In this document: piece after piece, positions 46,072-55,016 of the stretch | Position numbering within the stretch: the stretch's first letter is position 1 | Layout: every line of letters begins with the position of its first letter | Assembly: GCF_006716695.1 (NCBI RefSeq) | Contig: NZ_VFPN01000003.1 | Span: forward strand, 558,001-622,000 | Reading direction: 5' to 3' | Source: Klugiella xanthotipulae | GTDB lineage: Bacteria > Actinomycetota > Actinomycetes > Actinomycetales > Microbacteriaceae | Length of the DNA: 64,000 nucleotides | Program-made: the position numbers and the translations under genes | The notes under the pieces: generated by a model | What the model was told of the DNA's origin: nothing | What the model saw: the letters and a program-made list of their open reading frames with translations, nothing else | Databases searched by the model: none

Positions 46072-46737
46072 CTAGCTCACCAGCCGTGCGCGTAAACCCG
46101 CAACCAGAGCGCCGAGGCCCAACTCAAAAGCTAGATCGGCAGGGCGAACACCCCCCGCGGTGACCACAGCCGCCTGCGCAAGACCGGCTGCCGCGAAGAG
46201 GGGAACCTGCGGCGAGTAGTCGGCCGGGTCCATGATGTTATCGGGGGCGATCGCATCAAGAGCCGACCCGATGATGAATGACTCAAGGGCGACGATCACG
46301 GGAACGATCTCCTCTAGCGGCCAGCCACCCTCCTGAAGTGACCGACTAATCACCTCATAGTTGAGTACCGAATCTTCTTGGCCACTCACGGGCATGGTCG
46401 CCAACAGCGCGATGGACTCGGGGTGTCGAGCGAAGACGGAGCGATAGGACCGAGCCCAGGGCACAACCGCCTCACACCAGGGGGCGGCCTCGAAGCTCGC
46501 GAGGTCAATTCGAGAGGCAAGCCGCCCCCGCATAGCTTTGATGACATCGTTTTTATTGCGGAAATAGTTATACAACGCTGGAGGTTTCACGGAGAGCCGC
46601 TCAGCCAGACCCTTCATCGTGAAGCCATCCGGACCGGCGACCTCAAGCACCGCAAAAGCGGCGTCGATAATGCGCTCACGATTGAGAACAGCCTCCCGAG
46701 GCCGACCAGCTTTTCGTGCGCTACTCACTGTCTCCAT
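46072..46737 (-). CDS. TetR-family transcriptional regulator
   Basis: A 221-residue repressor. The DNA-binding helix-turn-helix is GFTMKGLAERLSVKPPALYNYFRNKNDV (about 39-66; core SVKPPALYNYF). The C-terminal ligand domain resembles the tetracycline-repressor type (TetR_C_1-like), with ISRSLQEGGWPLEEIVPVIV. First gene of a leftward pair with the SDR. A TTGACA hexamer and a 12-bp palindrome lie upstream in the gap to the amidohydrolase relic. Confidence 0.9.
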   Translation of the reverse strand: METVSSARKAGRPREAVLNRERIIDAAFAVLEVAGPDGFTMKGLAERLSVKPPALYNYFRNKNDVIKAMRGRLASRIDLASFEAAPWCEAVVPWARSYRSVFARHPESIALLATMPVSGQEDSVLNYEVISRSLQEGGWPLEEIVPVIVALESFIIGSALDAIAPDNIMDPADYSPQVPLFAAAGLAQAAVVTAGGVRPADLAFELGLGALVAGLRARLVS

Positions 46738-46800
46738 GTGATCACCTCTATGTTGTGAACCCTCGCGACTGACTCTGTTGATGTCAAATTAACTAACCGT

Positions 46801-46812
46801 AATAAATTTATT
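46801..46812. promoter_or_regulatory. Candidate TetR operator palindrome
   Basis: AATAAATTTATT is a perfect palindrome 64 bp upstream of the TetR start, in an AT-rich gap. TTGATGTCAA (46778-46787) is a second small dyad, and includes a TTGACA on the leftward strand. Confidence 0.35.
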
Positions 46813-46873
46813 TTCTCACCACAACGAGGCTCGCGGTAGTAACCTCATAGCACTAAAGAGAGGGGGGTGCTCT

Positions 46874-47249
46874 ATGGTGTTCACCGATACGATTATCACC
46901 GATGTGACCGTCCACCCGATGGATTCTCACCACACGCGGGCGAATGCCATTGCGATCAAAAACGGGTGCACCATCGCTGTTGACGAGAACCACCACGCCT
47001 TAGACTACCGGGGCGCACGCACAAAAAGAGTAAACGGTCGCGGTATCGCCTGGGCCCGGCTGCGTCGCACTCCGGGTAAACTGGACGACTTCGTCTACGA
47101 CCCCGAGCAGCGACTCACCCCTTGGGAAGCCCTCGCAGGCTACACCACCTGGGCCGCTCCGGCTCAGGGCGACCGAGATCTGGGCACAGTCACCCCTACT
47201 CGACAGCTACGTTGACGGTGAAACCCTCACCCACTTTCAGCAGGACTAG
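46874..47249 (+). pseudogene. Decayed YtcJ-like amidohydrolase gene
   Basis: Only the two ends of an amidohydrolase of about 540 residues remain. The N-terminus TIITDVTVHPMDSHHTRANA and IAIKNG, typical of the YtcJ (amidohydrolase_3) composite-sheet, is joined near GRGIAWARL to the C-terminal segment DDFVYDPEQRLTPWEALAGY and TTWAAPAQGDRDLGTVTP. A frameshift gives an early stop at 47215, after which SYVDGETLTHFQQD continues in another frame to TAG 47249. The metal-binding core is absent, so it is dead as an enzyme. Confidence 0.75.
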
Positions 47250-47285
47250 AGCTTTTCCACCCTCACGAAAGGACAGCAACCGCTC

Positions 47286-48668
47286 ATGACAGAGCCCGGT
47301 GCGCTCGCTCTCATTCCCGTCGCGACAATCCTCGTGGTGGCCGTCTTCACCCGCCGTACACTGCTCGCGATGGTTGCGGGCACGCTTATCGGCACGGTGC
47401 TGCTGGGGGGACGGAATTTTTTCGAGAGCTGGGTGGCCTACTTTAACGCGTCACTCGCCGATGATACGCTCCAGTGGCTTGTACTCGTGGTGGTACTGTT
47501 TGGCATCTTGATCGCACTGCTGGAACGATCAGGCGCGGTCGGCGACTTCGCCGCCTGGGCCGCACTGCGTGTCACCTCGCGCCGCAAGTCGCTCGTCATG
47601 AGCTTTCTGCTCACCATCGTGCTCTTCGTTGACGACTACCTCAGCTCACTTACGGTGGGAACCTCCATGAAAGCTGTCACCGACCGCTACCGGGTACCCC
47701 GCACCCAACTCGGCACAATCATCAAGATGGCGGCAGCCCCGGCGTGTGTGCTCATTCCCTTCTCCACCTGGGCACTGTTCTTCTCCGGGCTCCTCGAAGA
47801 ATCCGGGGTAACGACAAACGGGACGGGTTTCGGGGCCTATATCGAATCAATCCCCCTGATCTTCTTCGGGTGGATCTCCGTCACCATGTCGCTGCTGCTG
47901 GCTCTCGGTCTCCTTCCTCTCATCGGCCCGCTCAAGACGGCGAATCTGCGTGCCCACGCCACCGGGGAAACCCTGCCCGCCACACTGACCGAGGGGGAGC
48001 GCAAGGCCGAGGACACATGTGCGGTGACCACGGAAGACGACCGACCACGCCCCTACAATTTCCTGATCCCGATCATCACCATGATCGCCGTCACACTCAC
48101 AACCGGGGTGGATATCCTCACGGGTACCACGGCCGCACTGGTCGTCGCCATCGTGCTGTACCTCGCGCAGCGCACGATCAGTTTCACGGGCGTGGCCGAG
48201 GCGGCCTTCGGCGGGGTCACCAGCATGTCATTTGTGATTGTGCTCTCGGTCCTTGCGTTCATGGTGCAACACATGAACGTTGACCTGGCACTGGCCACCT
48301 ACATCATCGACGCGACCACGCCGTTCATGAACGGTGCCTGGCTACCGGCAATCGTCTTTCTCGTGTGCGGTGTCTACGCCTACGCCACAGGTTCCTTCTG
48401 GGACCTGGCCGCCGTGATTACCCCCGTCGTGATTCCGTTGGCCCTGGCGATGGAGGTCAACCCGATCCTGGCCGGTGCGGCCGTATTCTCGGGCGCAGCA
48501 CTCGGCAGCACCACATGTCTCTACGGTGACGGGATCATCCTGGCCGCCAAATCAACGGGGGTAAAGCCGCTCCACCTGATGCTCACGATCCTGCCCTACG
48601 CCGGGGTAGCGATGGCGCTCAGCTTCGTTCTGTACGTTATCGCCGGGTTCATATCGGTGAACACATAA
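47286..48668 (+). CDS. NhaC-family Na+/H+ antiporter-like transporter
   Basis: A 460-residue membrane protein with about eleven helices. VLFVDDYLSSLTVG (about 111-124) and ATGSFWDLAAVITPVVIPLA (about 368-387) are typical of the NhaC/YfkN group of the ion transporter superfamily. A ribosome site (GAAAGGA) precedes ATG 47286. It follows the amidohydrolase relic by 36 bp; in other actinobacteria such pairs suggest uptake of the hydrolase substrate, but here the partner is broken. Its transported solute is not certain. Confidence 0.85.
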   Translation: MTEPGALALIPVATILVVAVFTRRTLLAMVAGTLIGTVLLGGRNFFESWVAYFNASLADDTLQWLVLVVVLFGILIALLERSGAVGDFAAWAALRVTSRRKSLVMSFLLTIVLFVDDYLSSLTVGTSMKAVTDRYRVPRTQLGTIIKMAAAPACVLIPFSTWALFFSGLLEESGVTTNGTGFGAYIESIPLIFFGWISVTMSLLLALGLLPLIGPLKTANLRAHATGETLPATLTEGERKAEDTCAVTTEDDRPRPYNFLIPIITMIAVTLTTGVDILTGTTAALVVAIVLYLAQRTISFTGVAEAAFGGVTSMSFVIVLSVLAFMVQHMNVDLALATYIIDATTPFMNGAWLPAIVFLVCGVYAYATGSFWDLAAVITPVVIPLALAMEVNPILAGAAVFSGAALGSTTCLYGDGIILAAKSTGVKPLHLMLTILPYAGVAMALSFVLYVIAGFISVNT

Positions 48669-48719
48669 ACCGATACCGCACACCACAGGGCGCCCTCCGC
48701 ACGGGCAACGACGACAGCC

Positions 48720-49490
48720 CTATCGATTCCCACGCATCAGCCGCAGCACGGCACCGGTGGGATCGGTCACGGTCGTCACCCGGCCAAAATCGCTGTCACT
48801 GGGGGGCTCAATCACCGAACCGCCCAGTTCCTCAACACGGTCGGCAGCGCGGTCCACATCAGACACACCGAAGTAGACCATCCAGCGTGAGGGGGCATTA
48901 TCTGGAAGCGTGGCGGCGGCATCCTGAATACCCGCCCGCGGCTCCTCCCAGGTGCCCAGCACGCTGTAACGGTCTTCGTCGGTACGGCCAATCTCGCTCG
49001 TCCGCCAGCCAAAAACGTTCTCGTAAAAACGCACAGCAGCCGCGTAACTGCGGGTGTGTAATTCGAGCCATGAGGGGGCACCTGCTTCACGGAAAACCTC
49101 AAACCCACCACGCTCCTGAGCCTCCCAGCCCCCCACAAGTGACCCCGAAGGATCTCGCAGTAGCAGCATGACGCCCAGGTTGGCGACGGGCTCACTCGTC
49201 AGAACAGAGCCACCGTAACGATTCGCACGGGCACACGTCGCCCCCGCATCAGGCACATCCAGGTAGACCGTCCACTCGTCGATCATGGCGCTCGCGGGAT
49301 CATTGCGCATCAGGCCCGCCACGGGGCGACCGCGCAGCAAAAAGTTCACGTAGCCGGCTCGCTGTGAGCTCTCGGGGGCATCGGTCCAGCCAAAAAGCTC
49401 AGAGTAAAAATGGATGGCCCGCCCGGGGTCACTGGAGAACAACTCAATCCAGACGGGCTCCCCACGAAGGGGTGAATCGTAGACGGGCAT
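48720..49490 (-). CDS. Two-domain VOC (glyoxalase-fold) protein
   Basis: A 256-residue protein made of two VOC modules. Each starts with a metal-site-type strand: GEPVWIELFSSDPGRAIHFY (about 8-27) and APSWLELHTRSYAAAVRFY (about 135-153). Both end with strands such as VANLGVMLLLRDPSGSLVG and FGRVTTVTDPTGAVLRLM. It is the second gene of a tandem pair of paralogues with 21 bp between. Likely a bleomycin-resistance or glyoxalase-like enzyme; substrate unknown. Confidence 0.87.
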   Translation of the reverse strand: MPVYDSPLRGEPVWIELFSSDPGRAIHFYSELFGWTDAPESSQRAGYVNFLLRGRPVAGLMRNDPASAMIDEWTVYLDVPDAGATCARANRYGGSVLTSEPVANLGVMLLLRDPSGSLVGGWEAQERGGFEVFREAGAPSWLELHTRSYAAAVRFYENVFGWRTSEIGRTDEDRYSVLGTWEEPRAGIQDAAATLPDNAPSRWMVYFGVSDVDRAADRVEELGGSVIEPPSDSDFGRVTTVTDPTGAVLRLMRGNR

Positions 49491-49511
49491 GAGGAACCTT
49501 TCCGGGGCAGC

Positions 49512-50291
49512 TTATGGGGCAGTGACGGTGTCCTGAAGCACTTTAAAGGGCGCTCCGGTGGGATCAACGAGTTCAGCCATCCGGCCGAACGGAGTGTCCT
49601 CAACAGGACGCAGAACCCGACCACCACGTTCAACAGCTAAAGCAACGGCCTGGTCGGCATCCGCCACCGCGAAGTAGACGACCCAGGTGGAACGCGCCCC
49701 CGGGGGGAGAAAACTGGTGGCATCCATCATTCCGGCGGTACTCGACTCACCCGAGCCCAGGGTGCTGTATCGAAACTCGTCGGAGTCTCCCATGACGGTG
49801 GTTTCCCAGCCAAAGGCACGCTGATAGAACGTGAGAGCTCCGGCATACCCCGTCGTGTGTAGTTCGATCCATGCGGGAGCTCCGGGCTCACGGTACACAC
49901 CAAATCCCGTGTGCGTGCCCGGCTGCCACGCGCCAAGCACCGCTCCGTTCGCATCGTTGAGGATCAGCATGGTGCCGAGGCTGCCCACCCGGTGCGAGGA
50001 GTGCACGCCACCGCCATTTTCCTCGATCAATGCGGCCGTTGTCTCGGCGTCGGCCGTGTGTAGGTAGACGGTCCACGCATCCGCTACCTCACCACCTGTG
50101 TCGTTGGTGGCGAGGCCGGCCACGCGTTCACCGTGCAGCGAAAAGGTCACATACCCGTTAAAATCAGGACCTGCCGCCTCGGACGTCCAGCCAAAAAGCT
50201 TCTGGTAGAAGAGCATCGAAGCCTCAGGATTACTGCTGAAGAGGTCCATCCAGATGGGCTCCCCCGTCATGGTCTGTGTGAAAGTCACCAT
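49512..50291 (-). CDS. Two-domain VOC (glyoxalase-fold) protein, paralogue
   Basis: A 259-residue paralogue of the downstream gene with the same two-module design: GEPIWMDLFSSNPEASMLFY (about 10-29) and APAWIELHTTGYAGALTFY (about 137-155). The start at 50291 has AAAGGTGA upstream; in-frame sequence further out has no family match. Tandem duplication followed by divergence is the likely origin. Confidence 0.88.
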   Translation of the reverse strand: MVTFTQTMTGEPIWMDLFSSNPEASMLFYQKLFGWTSEAAGPDFNGYVTFSLHGERVAGLATNDTGGEVADAWTVYLHTADAETTAALIEENGGGVHSSHRVGSLGTMLILNDANGAVLGAWQPGTHTGFGVYREPGAPAWIELHTTGYAGALTFYQRAFGWETTVMGDSDEFRYSTLGSGESSTAGMMDATSFLPPGARSTWVVYFAVADADQAVALAVERGGRVLRPVEDTPFGRMAELVDPTGAPFKVLQDTVTAP

Positions 50292-50395
50292 TGATTCACC
50301 TTTCTCGCGGTGGGACAATCGTACGTCCGAACCTCGTTCCGCGCCAGAGCAATGTGCCAGCCCAATGCACCGAAAAATCGCGGCGGATGGCCAGA

Positions 50396-50839
50396 TTAGG
50401 GAGTGGGGCATGCGGCGTAATGGTAGCCAGCATCACCCGGCACTGTGAGCATCCGATCACGCAGAATCGTGCTGGCTACGCGGCCCACATCCGCGCAGAG
50501 GGTGGCACACGGGACGGGGAGATCGTCAAGGTACTCGATGTCGATGAGGTGCCCACCGTAGACCTCTGCGTAATCGCCGCACTCGGCATACCGATAACAC
50601 TGCTCCGCGACAACAAAGTCAAACCCGGCCTCGTCCCGCCCAAGCGCTCAGCGGCAACTGCACCACGGAACCGGCGTCAGGGGCCGCTCGGCGCGCACCG
50701 GCGGCACCGGCGGCACCGACGGCACCGACGGCACCGACGACTCAGAGTCGGCAGAAGACCAGACAGAACGACAGCCTGCCAGGGCAAGAAAACCGACCAG
50801 AGCAAAGGCTACCCCGGCTCCCACGCGCCGTGAGCCCAC
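50396..50839 (-). pseudogene. Decayed GH114-like (endo-alpha-1,4-polygalactosaminidase) lipoprotein gene
   Basis: The start GTG 50839 opens an intact lipoprotein signal (VAFALVGFLALAGC) and a Ser/Val/Pro linker, then a stop at 50648. In another frame on the same strand, the C-terminus of the family follows: ALGRDEAGFDFVVAEQC, YRYAECGDYAEVYGGH, LIDIEYLDDLPVPCATLC, ending at 50396. Intact proteins are near 270-290 residues; about half, including the catalytic centre, is gone. The N-terminal linker is encoded by a 9-bp tandem repeat. Confidence 0.68.
50703..50738. repeat. 9-bp tandem repeat (GGCACCGAC)
   Basis: Four consecutive units (GGCACCGGC then three GGCACCGAC), with a degenerate fifth on the left. 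They code for the Val-Pro-Ser/Pro linker of the decayed lipoprotein and are a likely slippage site. Confidence 0.7.
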
Positions 50840-50904
50840 CCCTCTGTGTCATTTTTTCTACGATACCCCGCGACCCGGCTGATACCTACCTTTTTCGCAA
50901 AGAA

Positions 50905-50968
50905 ACCCCGGTCACCTCGACATTCGCGGTCACGGTATCAGCGCAACCGCCGTCGAAATGACCGGGGT
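50905..50968 (-). terminator. Terminator after dctA
   Basis: ACCCCGGTCA pairs with TGACCGGGGT, and, after a two-base mismatch, TCGAC with GTCGA, giving a long hairpin that begins 7 bp past the dctA stop on the leftward strand, followed by TTTCTTT. Confidence 0.65.
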
Positions 50969-50975
50969 AATACCG

Positions 50976-52433
50976 CTATCGAGGAGAACTCTCCGCGGTC
51001 TCCGTTTCCGCCGCAATCTCGCTCAACTCACGCTCCAGGCTGGCCGCATCGGTTTCCCGCACGGCCTCCAGCACACTCGCCCCGTCGGCACCCGTCGTCG
51101 GCTCACCGTGCGCCGCGGACATTGTGGCCTCATCGAACGGTATCTGGCCGGCCAAAACGGCCGTAACCTGTCGCTTATCGATCTCTTTCGTCCAGGTGCC
51201 AATCAGCACGGTAGCGACAGCGTTACCAGTGAAGTTGGTGAGTGCACGGGCCTCAGACATAAAGCGATCAATCCCCACAATCAGGCCCACCCCGTCAATC
51301 AGGTCCGGGCGATGCGATTGGAGACCACCGGCAAGGGTCGCGAGACCGGCACCGGTCACGCCCGCAGCGCCCTTCGAGGCAATAATCATGAAGACGAGAA
51401 GGGAGACCTGTTCGCCCAATTCCAGAGGCTTACCCATAGCAGTGGCCACGAAGAGAGCCGCCATCGTCAGGTAGATCGCCGTGCCGTCAAGGTTGAACGA
51501 GTATCCGGTTGGCACCGTCACACCCACGACGGGCTTGGACACACCCAGGTGCTCCATTTTCGCGATCAAGCGGGGCAGGGCAGCCTCGGAGGAAGAAGTC
51601 GAGAAGATGAGCAGATACTCACGCCCCAGGTACTTCATCAACTTAAAGATACTCACCCGGGCGACGGTCCACAGAATCGTACCCAGCACAACAACAATGA
51701 AGAGGATGCACGTGATGTAAAACGCCACCATGAGCGTGGCCATACTGACAATGGCCTGAAACCCCGTGGACCCGACAACAGCGGCAATCGCGCCAAACGC
51801 CCCGATCGGGGCGAGCCACATAATCATGATCAGGAGCCGGAAAACAAGCACCTGCACCTGGCCGAGGGCCGTCAAGATCGGCTTCCCCGCCGCACCCATC
51901 TTCTGGAGGGCAAAGCCCACGAGCAGCGCGACGAAGAGCGTCTGGAGAATGTTCCCCGCGGTCAGAGAAGACAACAGAGATGTGGGGATAATACCCAGCA
52001 GGAAACTGGAGGTACCACCCGCCTCCGCCGTCACAGGTGCGTCATAGTGCATGTTCTGAATGTTCAGGCCCTCGCCCGGGTGAATAAAGTTACCCACCAA
52101 CAAGCCAATACCGAGTGCAAACGTGGACATGATAATGAAGTAACCGAGCGCCAGACCGCCCACCTTCCCCACTGTGGCCGCCTTGGCGATCGAACCGACG
52201 CCCAGCACGATGGTGCAGAAGATTACCGGCGCAATCATCATCTTGATCAGGCTCACGAAAGCATCGCCAATGGGCTTGAGACCCTTCGCAAACTCGGGAG
52301 CAACAAGTCCAAGCGTTGCACCCAGTACCACGGCAAGAATAACGGCAATGTACAGATAATGGGATTTATCGATCCGTCGTCGCCGGGGCGCGGGGCCGAC
52401 GGTGTGAGACGGTGTGACATCATTTTTCGCCAT
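50976..52433 (-). CDS. dctA: C4-dicarboxylate:cation symporter
   Basis: A 485-residue DAACS-family symporter for succinate, fumarate and malate. Visible family motifs: KMMIAPVIFCTIVLGVGSIA (about 65-84), the Ser-rich re-entrant loop STSSSEAALPRL (about 285-296), VPTGYSFNLDGTAIYLTMAA (about 310-329) and a second loop SKGAAGVTGAG. LIVGIDRFMSEARALTNFTGN is the last conserved helix. The final 60 residues are a charged cytoplasmic tail. It diverges from a DcuS/DcuR-type two-component system that probably controls it. Confidence 0.95.
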   Translation of the reverse strand: MAKNDVTPSHTVGPAPRRRRIDKSHYLYIAVILAVVLGATLGLVAPEFAKGLKPIGDAFVSLIKMMIAPVIFCTIVLGVGSIAKAATVGKVGGLALGYFIIMSTFALGIGLLVGNFIHPGEGLNIQNMHYDAPVTAEAGGTSSFLLGIIPTSLLSSLTAGNILQTLFVALLVGFALQKMGAAGKPILTALGQVQVLVFRLLIMIMWLAPIGAFGAIAAVVGSTGFQAIVSMATLMVAFYITCILFIVVVLGTILWTVARVSIFKLMKYLGREYLLIFSTSSSEAALPRLIAKMEHLGVSKPVVGVTVPTGYSFNLDGTAIYLTMAALFVATAMGKPLELGEQVSLLVFMIIASKGAAGVTGAGLATLAGGLQSHRPDLIDGVGLIVGIDRFMSEARALTNFTGNAVATVLIGTWTKEIDKRQVTAVLAGQIPFDEATMSAAHGEPTTGADGASVLEAVRETDAASLERELSEIAAETETAESSPR

Positions 52434-52458
52434 GACGACTCCTTTGTGTGAATGGCGG

Positions 52459-52474
52459 AATAGCTTCAGCTATT
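52459..52474. promoter_or_regulatory. Dyad operator between dctA and the two-component genes
   Basis: AATAGCTTCAGCTATT has perfect 7-bp arms and a 2-nt centre. The 9-bp direct repeat CCTTTGTGT at 52441-52449 and 52500-52508 flanks it. The site lies 26 bp ahead of dctA, where a CitB/DcuR-type regulator would bind. Confidence 0.55.
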
Positions 52475-52588
52475 GTGCGGTCAGACCCAAGAAATGAGCC
52501 CTTTGTGTTCATACTGTTCACGTCGGGGTTGTTGACAGCCCAGACGTGGCGGTCGGCGACTGCACCACCCAGCGGCGACAATAGGGGG

Positions 52589-54253
52589 ATGACGAGGTGG
52601 AGCATTGCCAAACGGTTCTTTATCGGACAGTTGTCATTCATCCTGCTCCTCGCCATCGTGGGCTCGGTCGCGCTCGTGATAGACGCCGCCGACCGTATCG
52701 ACCGGGAGACGCGAGAGCGGATGCTCACCCTGTCCACCTCGGTCGCCCTCAACCCGTTTGTGATCGACGCTGTACAGACGGCACACCCCAGTGAACTCCT
52801 TCAGCCCTACGCGGAATCCCTGATGGATGCGGCCAACGCCGACTTCATTACGATCATGGACACTCACCGCATCCGGTACACGCACCGGAACCGGGATATG
52901 ATCGGCGGGAGGTTCGAGGGCAACATTACCCCGGCCCTGCACGGGCAGGCCTTCACCGAGATCCACAACGGCTCGCTCGGGCCCACCGTGCGCGGGATCG
53001 TACCGATCACCTCCTCCGACGGCACCGTTATCGCGATCGTTTCCTCCGGCGTGACCGTGTCCAATGTAAATCTCGCGGTCAACGCCAGGCTCCCGCTCGT
53101 AGCCGCGGTAGCAGCCACCCTCATTCTGGTGGGTGCACTCATCTCGCTGGGGCTCAGTCGCTACCTGCGCCGGGTGACCTACGGCCGCGGCCCCGAGCAG
53201 ATCAGCCAGATGTACGCGTTCTATGACGCGGTGCTGCACTCGATCGGAGAGGGAATGCTCCTCGTGAACCCCCAGGGAGAGTTGGTGCTTTACAACACAC
53301 AGGCGGCCGAGCTTTTGGGACTTCCGCCGATGAAACCGGAGGCTCCCCCGCTCCCCCTGCGCACGGCCGACCTCCCCGCCGAGTTGGGCGAGCTACTCGC
53401 AGGCGGTACCTCTGTGGACAGCGAGGTTGTCCTCACCCCTAGCCGGGTACTGCTCGTGACCCAGCGACCGGCCCGGGCCTCTGGCACCGGCGGGCGGGCG
53501 GCCTCCCTCGGCACCGTGGCAATCATCAGAGACCGTACCGATATGCAGCGACTGAGCGGGGAACTCGACTCGATGCACACTCTCGCCGATGCGCTGCGGT
53601 CACAAACTCACGAGCATTCCAACCGGCTACACACGATTGTCACGCTCATCGAGCTGGGGCGTGGTGACGAGGCCCTCCGCTTCGCGACGCACGAGGTTGA
53701 ACAAGGCCAGATTCTCACCGACCGCGTGGTGAATGCGGTGGGTGAGCCAGCCCTCAGCGCTCTGCTCGTGGGGAAGACTGCGCAGGCAAGCGAACGCGGG
53801 GTGAGCCTCATCATCGTGAGCGACGGGGTCGTCCCACCACACGGAATCAGCGCACATGACGCCGTGACGATCATGGGTAACCTGATTGACAACGCCCTGG
53901 ACGCGGCAGCCCGGACGGTCGAGGAGGGGGCCGAGACCCACACACCCGAGGAACGCTGGGTGGAAGTGGTCCTAATCAGTACCGCAACCGAACTCACCAT
54001 TAGCGTGCTCGATAGCGGGCTCGGACTCCAGGGCCTGCGCCCCGAAGAGCTGTGGGCACGAGGGTTCAGCACCAAACAGGACGCCGGGCAGGGTCGCGGC
54101 ATCGGCCTCGCGCTCGTGCGGCAAACGGCCCGCTCAATCGGTGGGACAATAACGGTTGAAGACAGCGAGGAAACGGTTGCCGGAGCGCGTTTCACGGTGA
54201 CCGTACCGTTTCATGCTGCGAACAGGCCCAGCGACCAGGACGAGGCACGATGA
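52589..54253 (+). CDS. DcuS/CitA-type sensor histidine kinase
   Basis: A 554-residue membrane kinase. Layout: helix 1 (about 10-34), extracytoplasmic PASTA-less PAS-like sensor (about 35-170) with FITIMDTHRIRYTHRNRDMIGG and TPALHGQAFTEIHNGSLGPT typical of dicarboxylate/citrate sensors, helix 2 (about 172-194), PAS (about 212-320), phosphoacceptor HEHSNRLHTIVTLIELG (His near 343), and an HATPase with NLIDNALDAA, GLGLQGL and GRGIGLALV (about 430-540). The start at 52589 has GGGGG upstream. It overlaps the regulator by ATGA. Confidence 0.93.
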   Translation: MTRWSIAKRFFIGQLSFILLLAIVGSVALVIDAADRIDRETRERMLTLSTSVALNPFVIDAVQTAHPSELLQPYAESLMDAANADFITIMDTHRIRYTHRNRDMIGGRFEGNITPALHGQAFTEIHNGSLGPTVRGIVPITSSDGTVIAIVSSGVTVSNVNLAVNARLPLVAAVAATLILVGALISLGLSRYLRRVTYGRGPEQISQMYAFYDAVLHSIGEGMLLVNPQGELVLYNTQAAELLGLPPMKPEAPPLPLRTADLPAELGELLAGGTSVDSEVVLTPSRVLLVTQRPARASGTGGRAASLGTVAIIRDRTDMQRLSGELDSMHTLADALRSQTHEHSNRLHTIVTLIELGRGDEALRFATHEVEQGQILTDRVVNAVGEPALSALLVGKTAQASERGVSLIIVSDGVVPPHGISAHDAVTIMGNLIDNALDAAARTVEEGAETHTPEERWVEVVLISTATELTISVLDSGLGLQGLRPEELWARGFSTKQDAGQGRGIGLALVRQTARSIGGTITVEDSEETVAGARFTVTVPFHAANRPSDQDEAR

Positions 54254-54978
54254 CACACCCCCTGAGAGTACTGGTGATCGAAGATGATCCCACCGCTGCG
54301 GCCGGGCAGAACGAATACCTCCGACGAATCGGTGGATTTGAGGTCGCACACACGGCCGCTACCGGGGCCAATGCGCTCCAGTGGCTCTCGCACAACCAGC
54401 GGGAAGGCGCGGCCCCCGTGGACGTGATTCTGCTCGATATGAATCTGCCGGATATGCACGGGGTGGAGATCGCGCGCCAGGTGCGAGCTGCGTCGCTGTG
54501 GGTGGACATCATTGCGGTGACCGCTGTACGCGAGCTGGAGGTGGTGCGGGCCGCAATCGCATTTGGCGTGGTGCAGTACATCATCAAGCCATACACCTTC
54601 GCCACGTTTCACGACAAACTGAATCACTACCAGCAGTTTGCCCGACAGCTCACGGGCGAGATCACGGTCGTGGGTGAGCAGCAGCGCGTGCTCCAGAGCG
54701 AGATTGACGGGGCACTCGCCAGCCTGCGCAGCAGCACACCCGACTTGCTCCCCAAGGGGCTCTCCCCCGATACGCTCGACGCCATCACCGCGCATCTACA
54801 CCGAGTCAATACGGCCGTGTCGGCAGGAGAGATCACCGAGGCGCTCTCCATCTCACGAATCACCGCGCGGCGCTACCTCGAATACCTGACCAGCACGCGC
54901 CAGGTGTCACGAGAGCCCCGCTACGGCACACCGGGTCGGCCGGAGTTGGAATACCGCTGGCTCCCACCAGAACGCTAA
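54250..54978 (+). CDS. DcuR/CitB-type response regulator
   Basis: A 242-residue regulator translationally coupled to the kinase (4-bp overlap). The receiver has the acidic pair EDD (11-13), phospho-Asp in LLDMNLPDMHG (Asp63) and Lys in IIKPYTF (about 113). The C-terminal helix-turn-helix TEALSISRITARRYLEYL is the CitB/DcuR type. Expected to activate dctA on sensing external dicarboxylates. Confidence 0.93.
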   Translation: MTHPLRVLVIEDDPTAAAGQNEYLRRIGGFEVAHTAATGANALQWLSHNQREGAAPVDVILLDMNLPDMHGVEIARQVRAASLWVDIIAVTAVRELEVVRAAIAFGVVQYIIKPYTFATFHDKLNHYQQFARQLTGEITVVGEQQRVLQSEIDGALASLRSSTPDLLPKGLSPDTLDAITAHLHRVNTAVSAGEITEALSISRITARRYLEYLTSTRQVSREPRYGTPGRPELEYRWLPPER

Positions 54979-54998
54979 GCAGGATAGCCGGAGCCCCC

Positions 54999-55016
54999 GT
55001 CGAAATTTATTTCGAC
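54999..55016. terminator. Hairpin between convergent genes
   Basis: GTCGAAA and TTTCGAC form a 7-bp stem with a 4-nt loop, overlapping the 3' end of the leftward hydrolase gene and 21 bp past the response-regulator stop. A small palindrome ACATATATGT follows. Confidence 0.45.
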
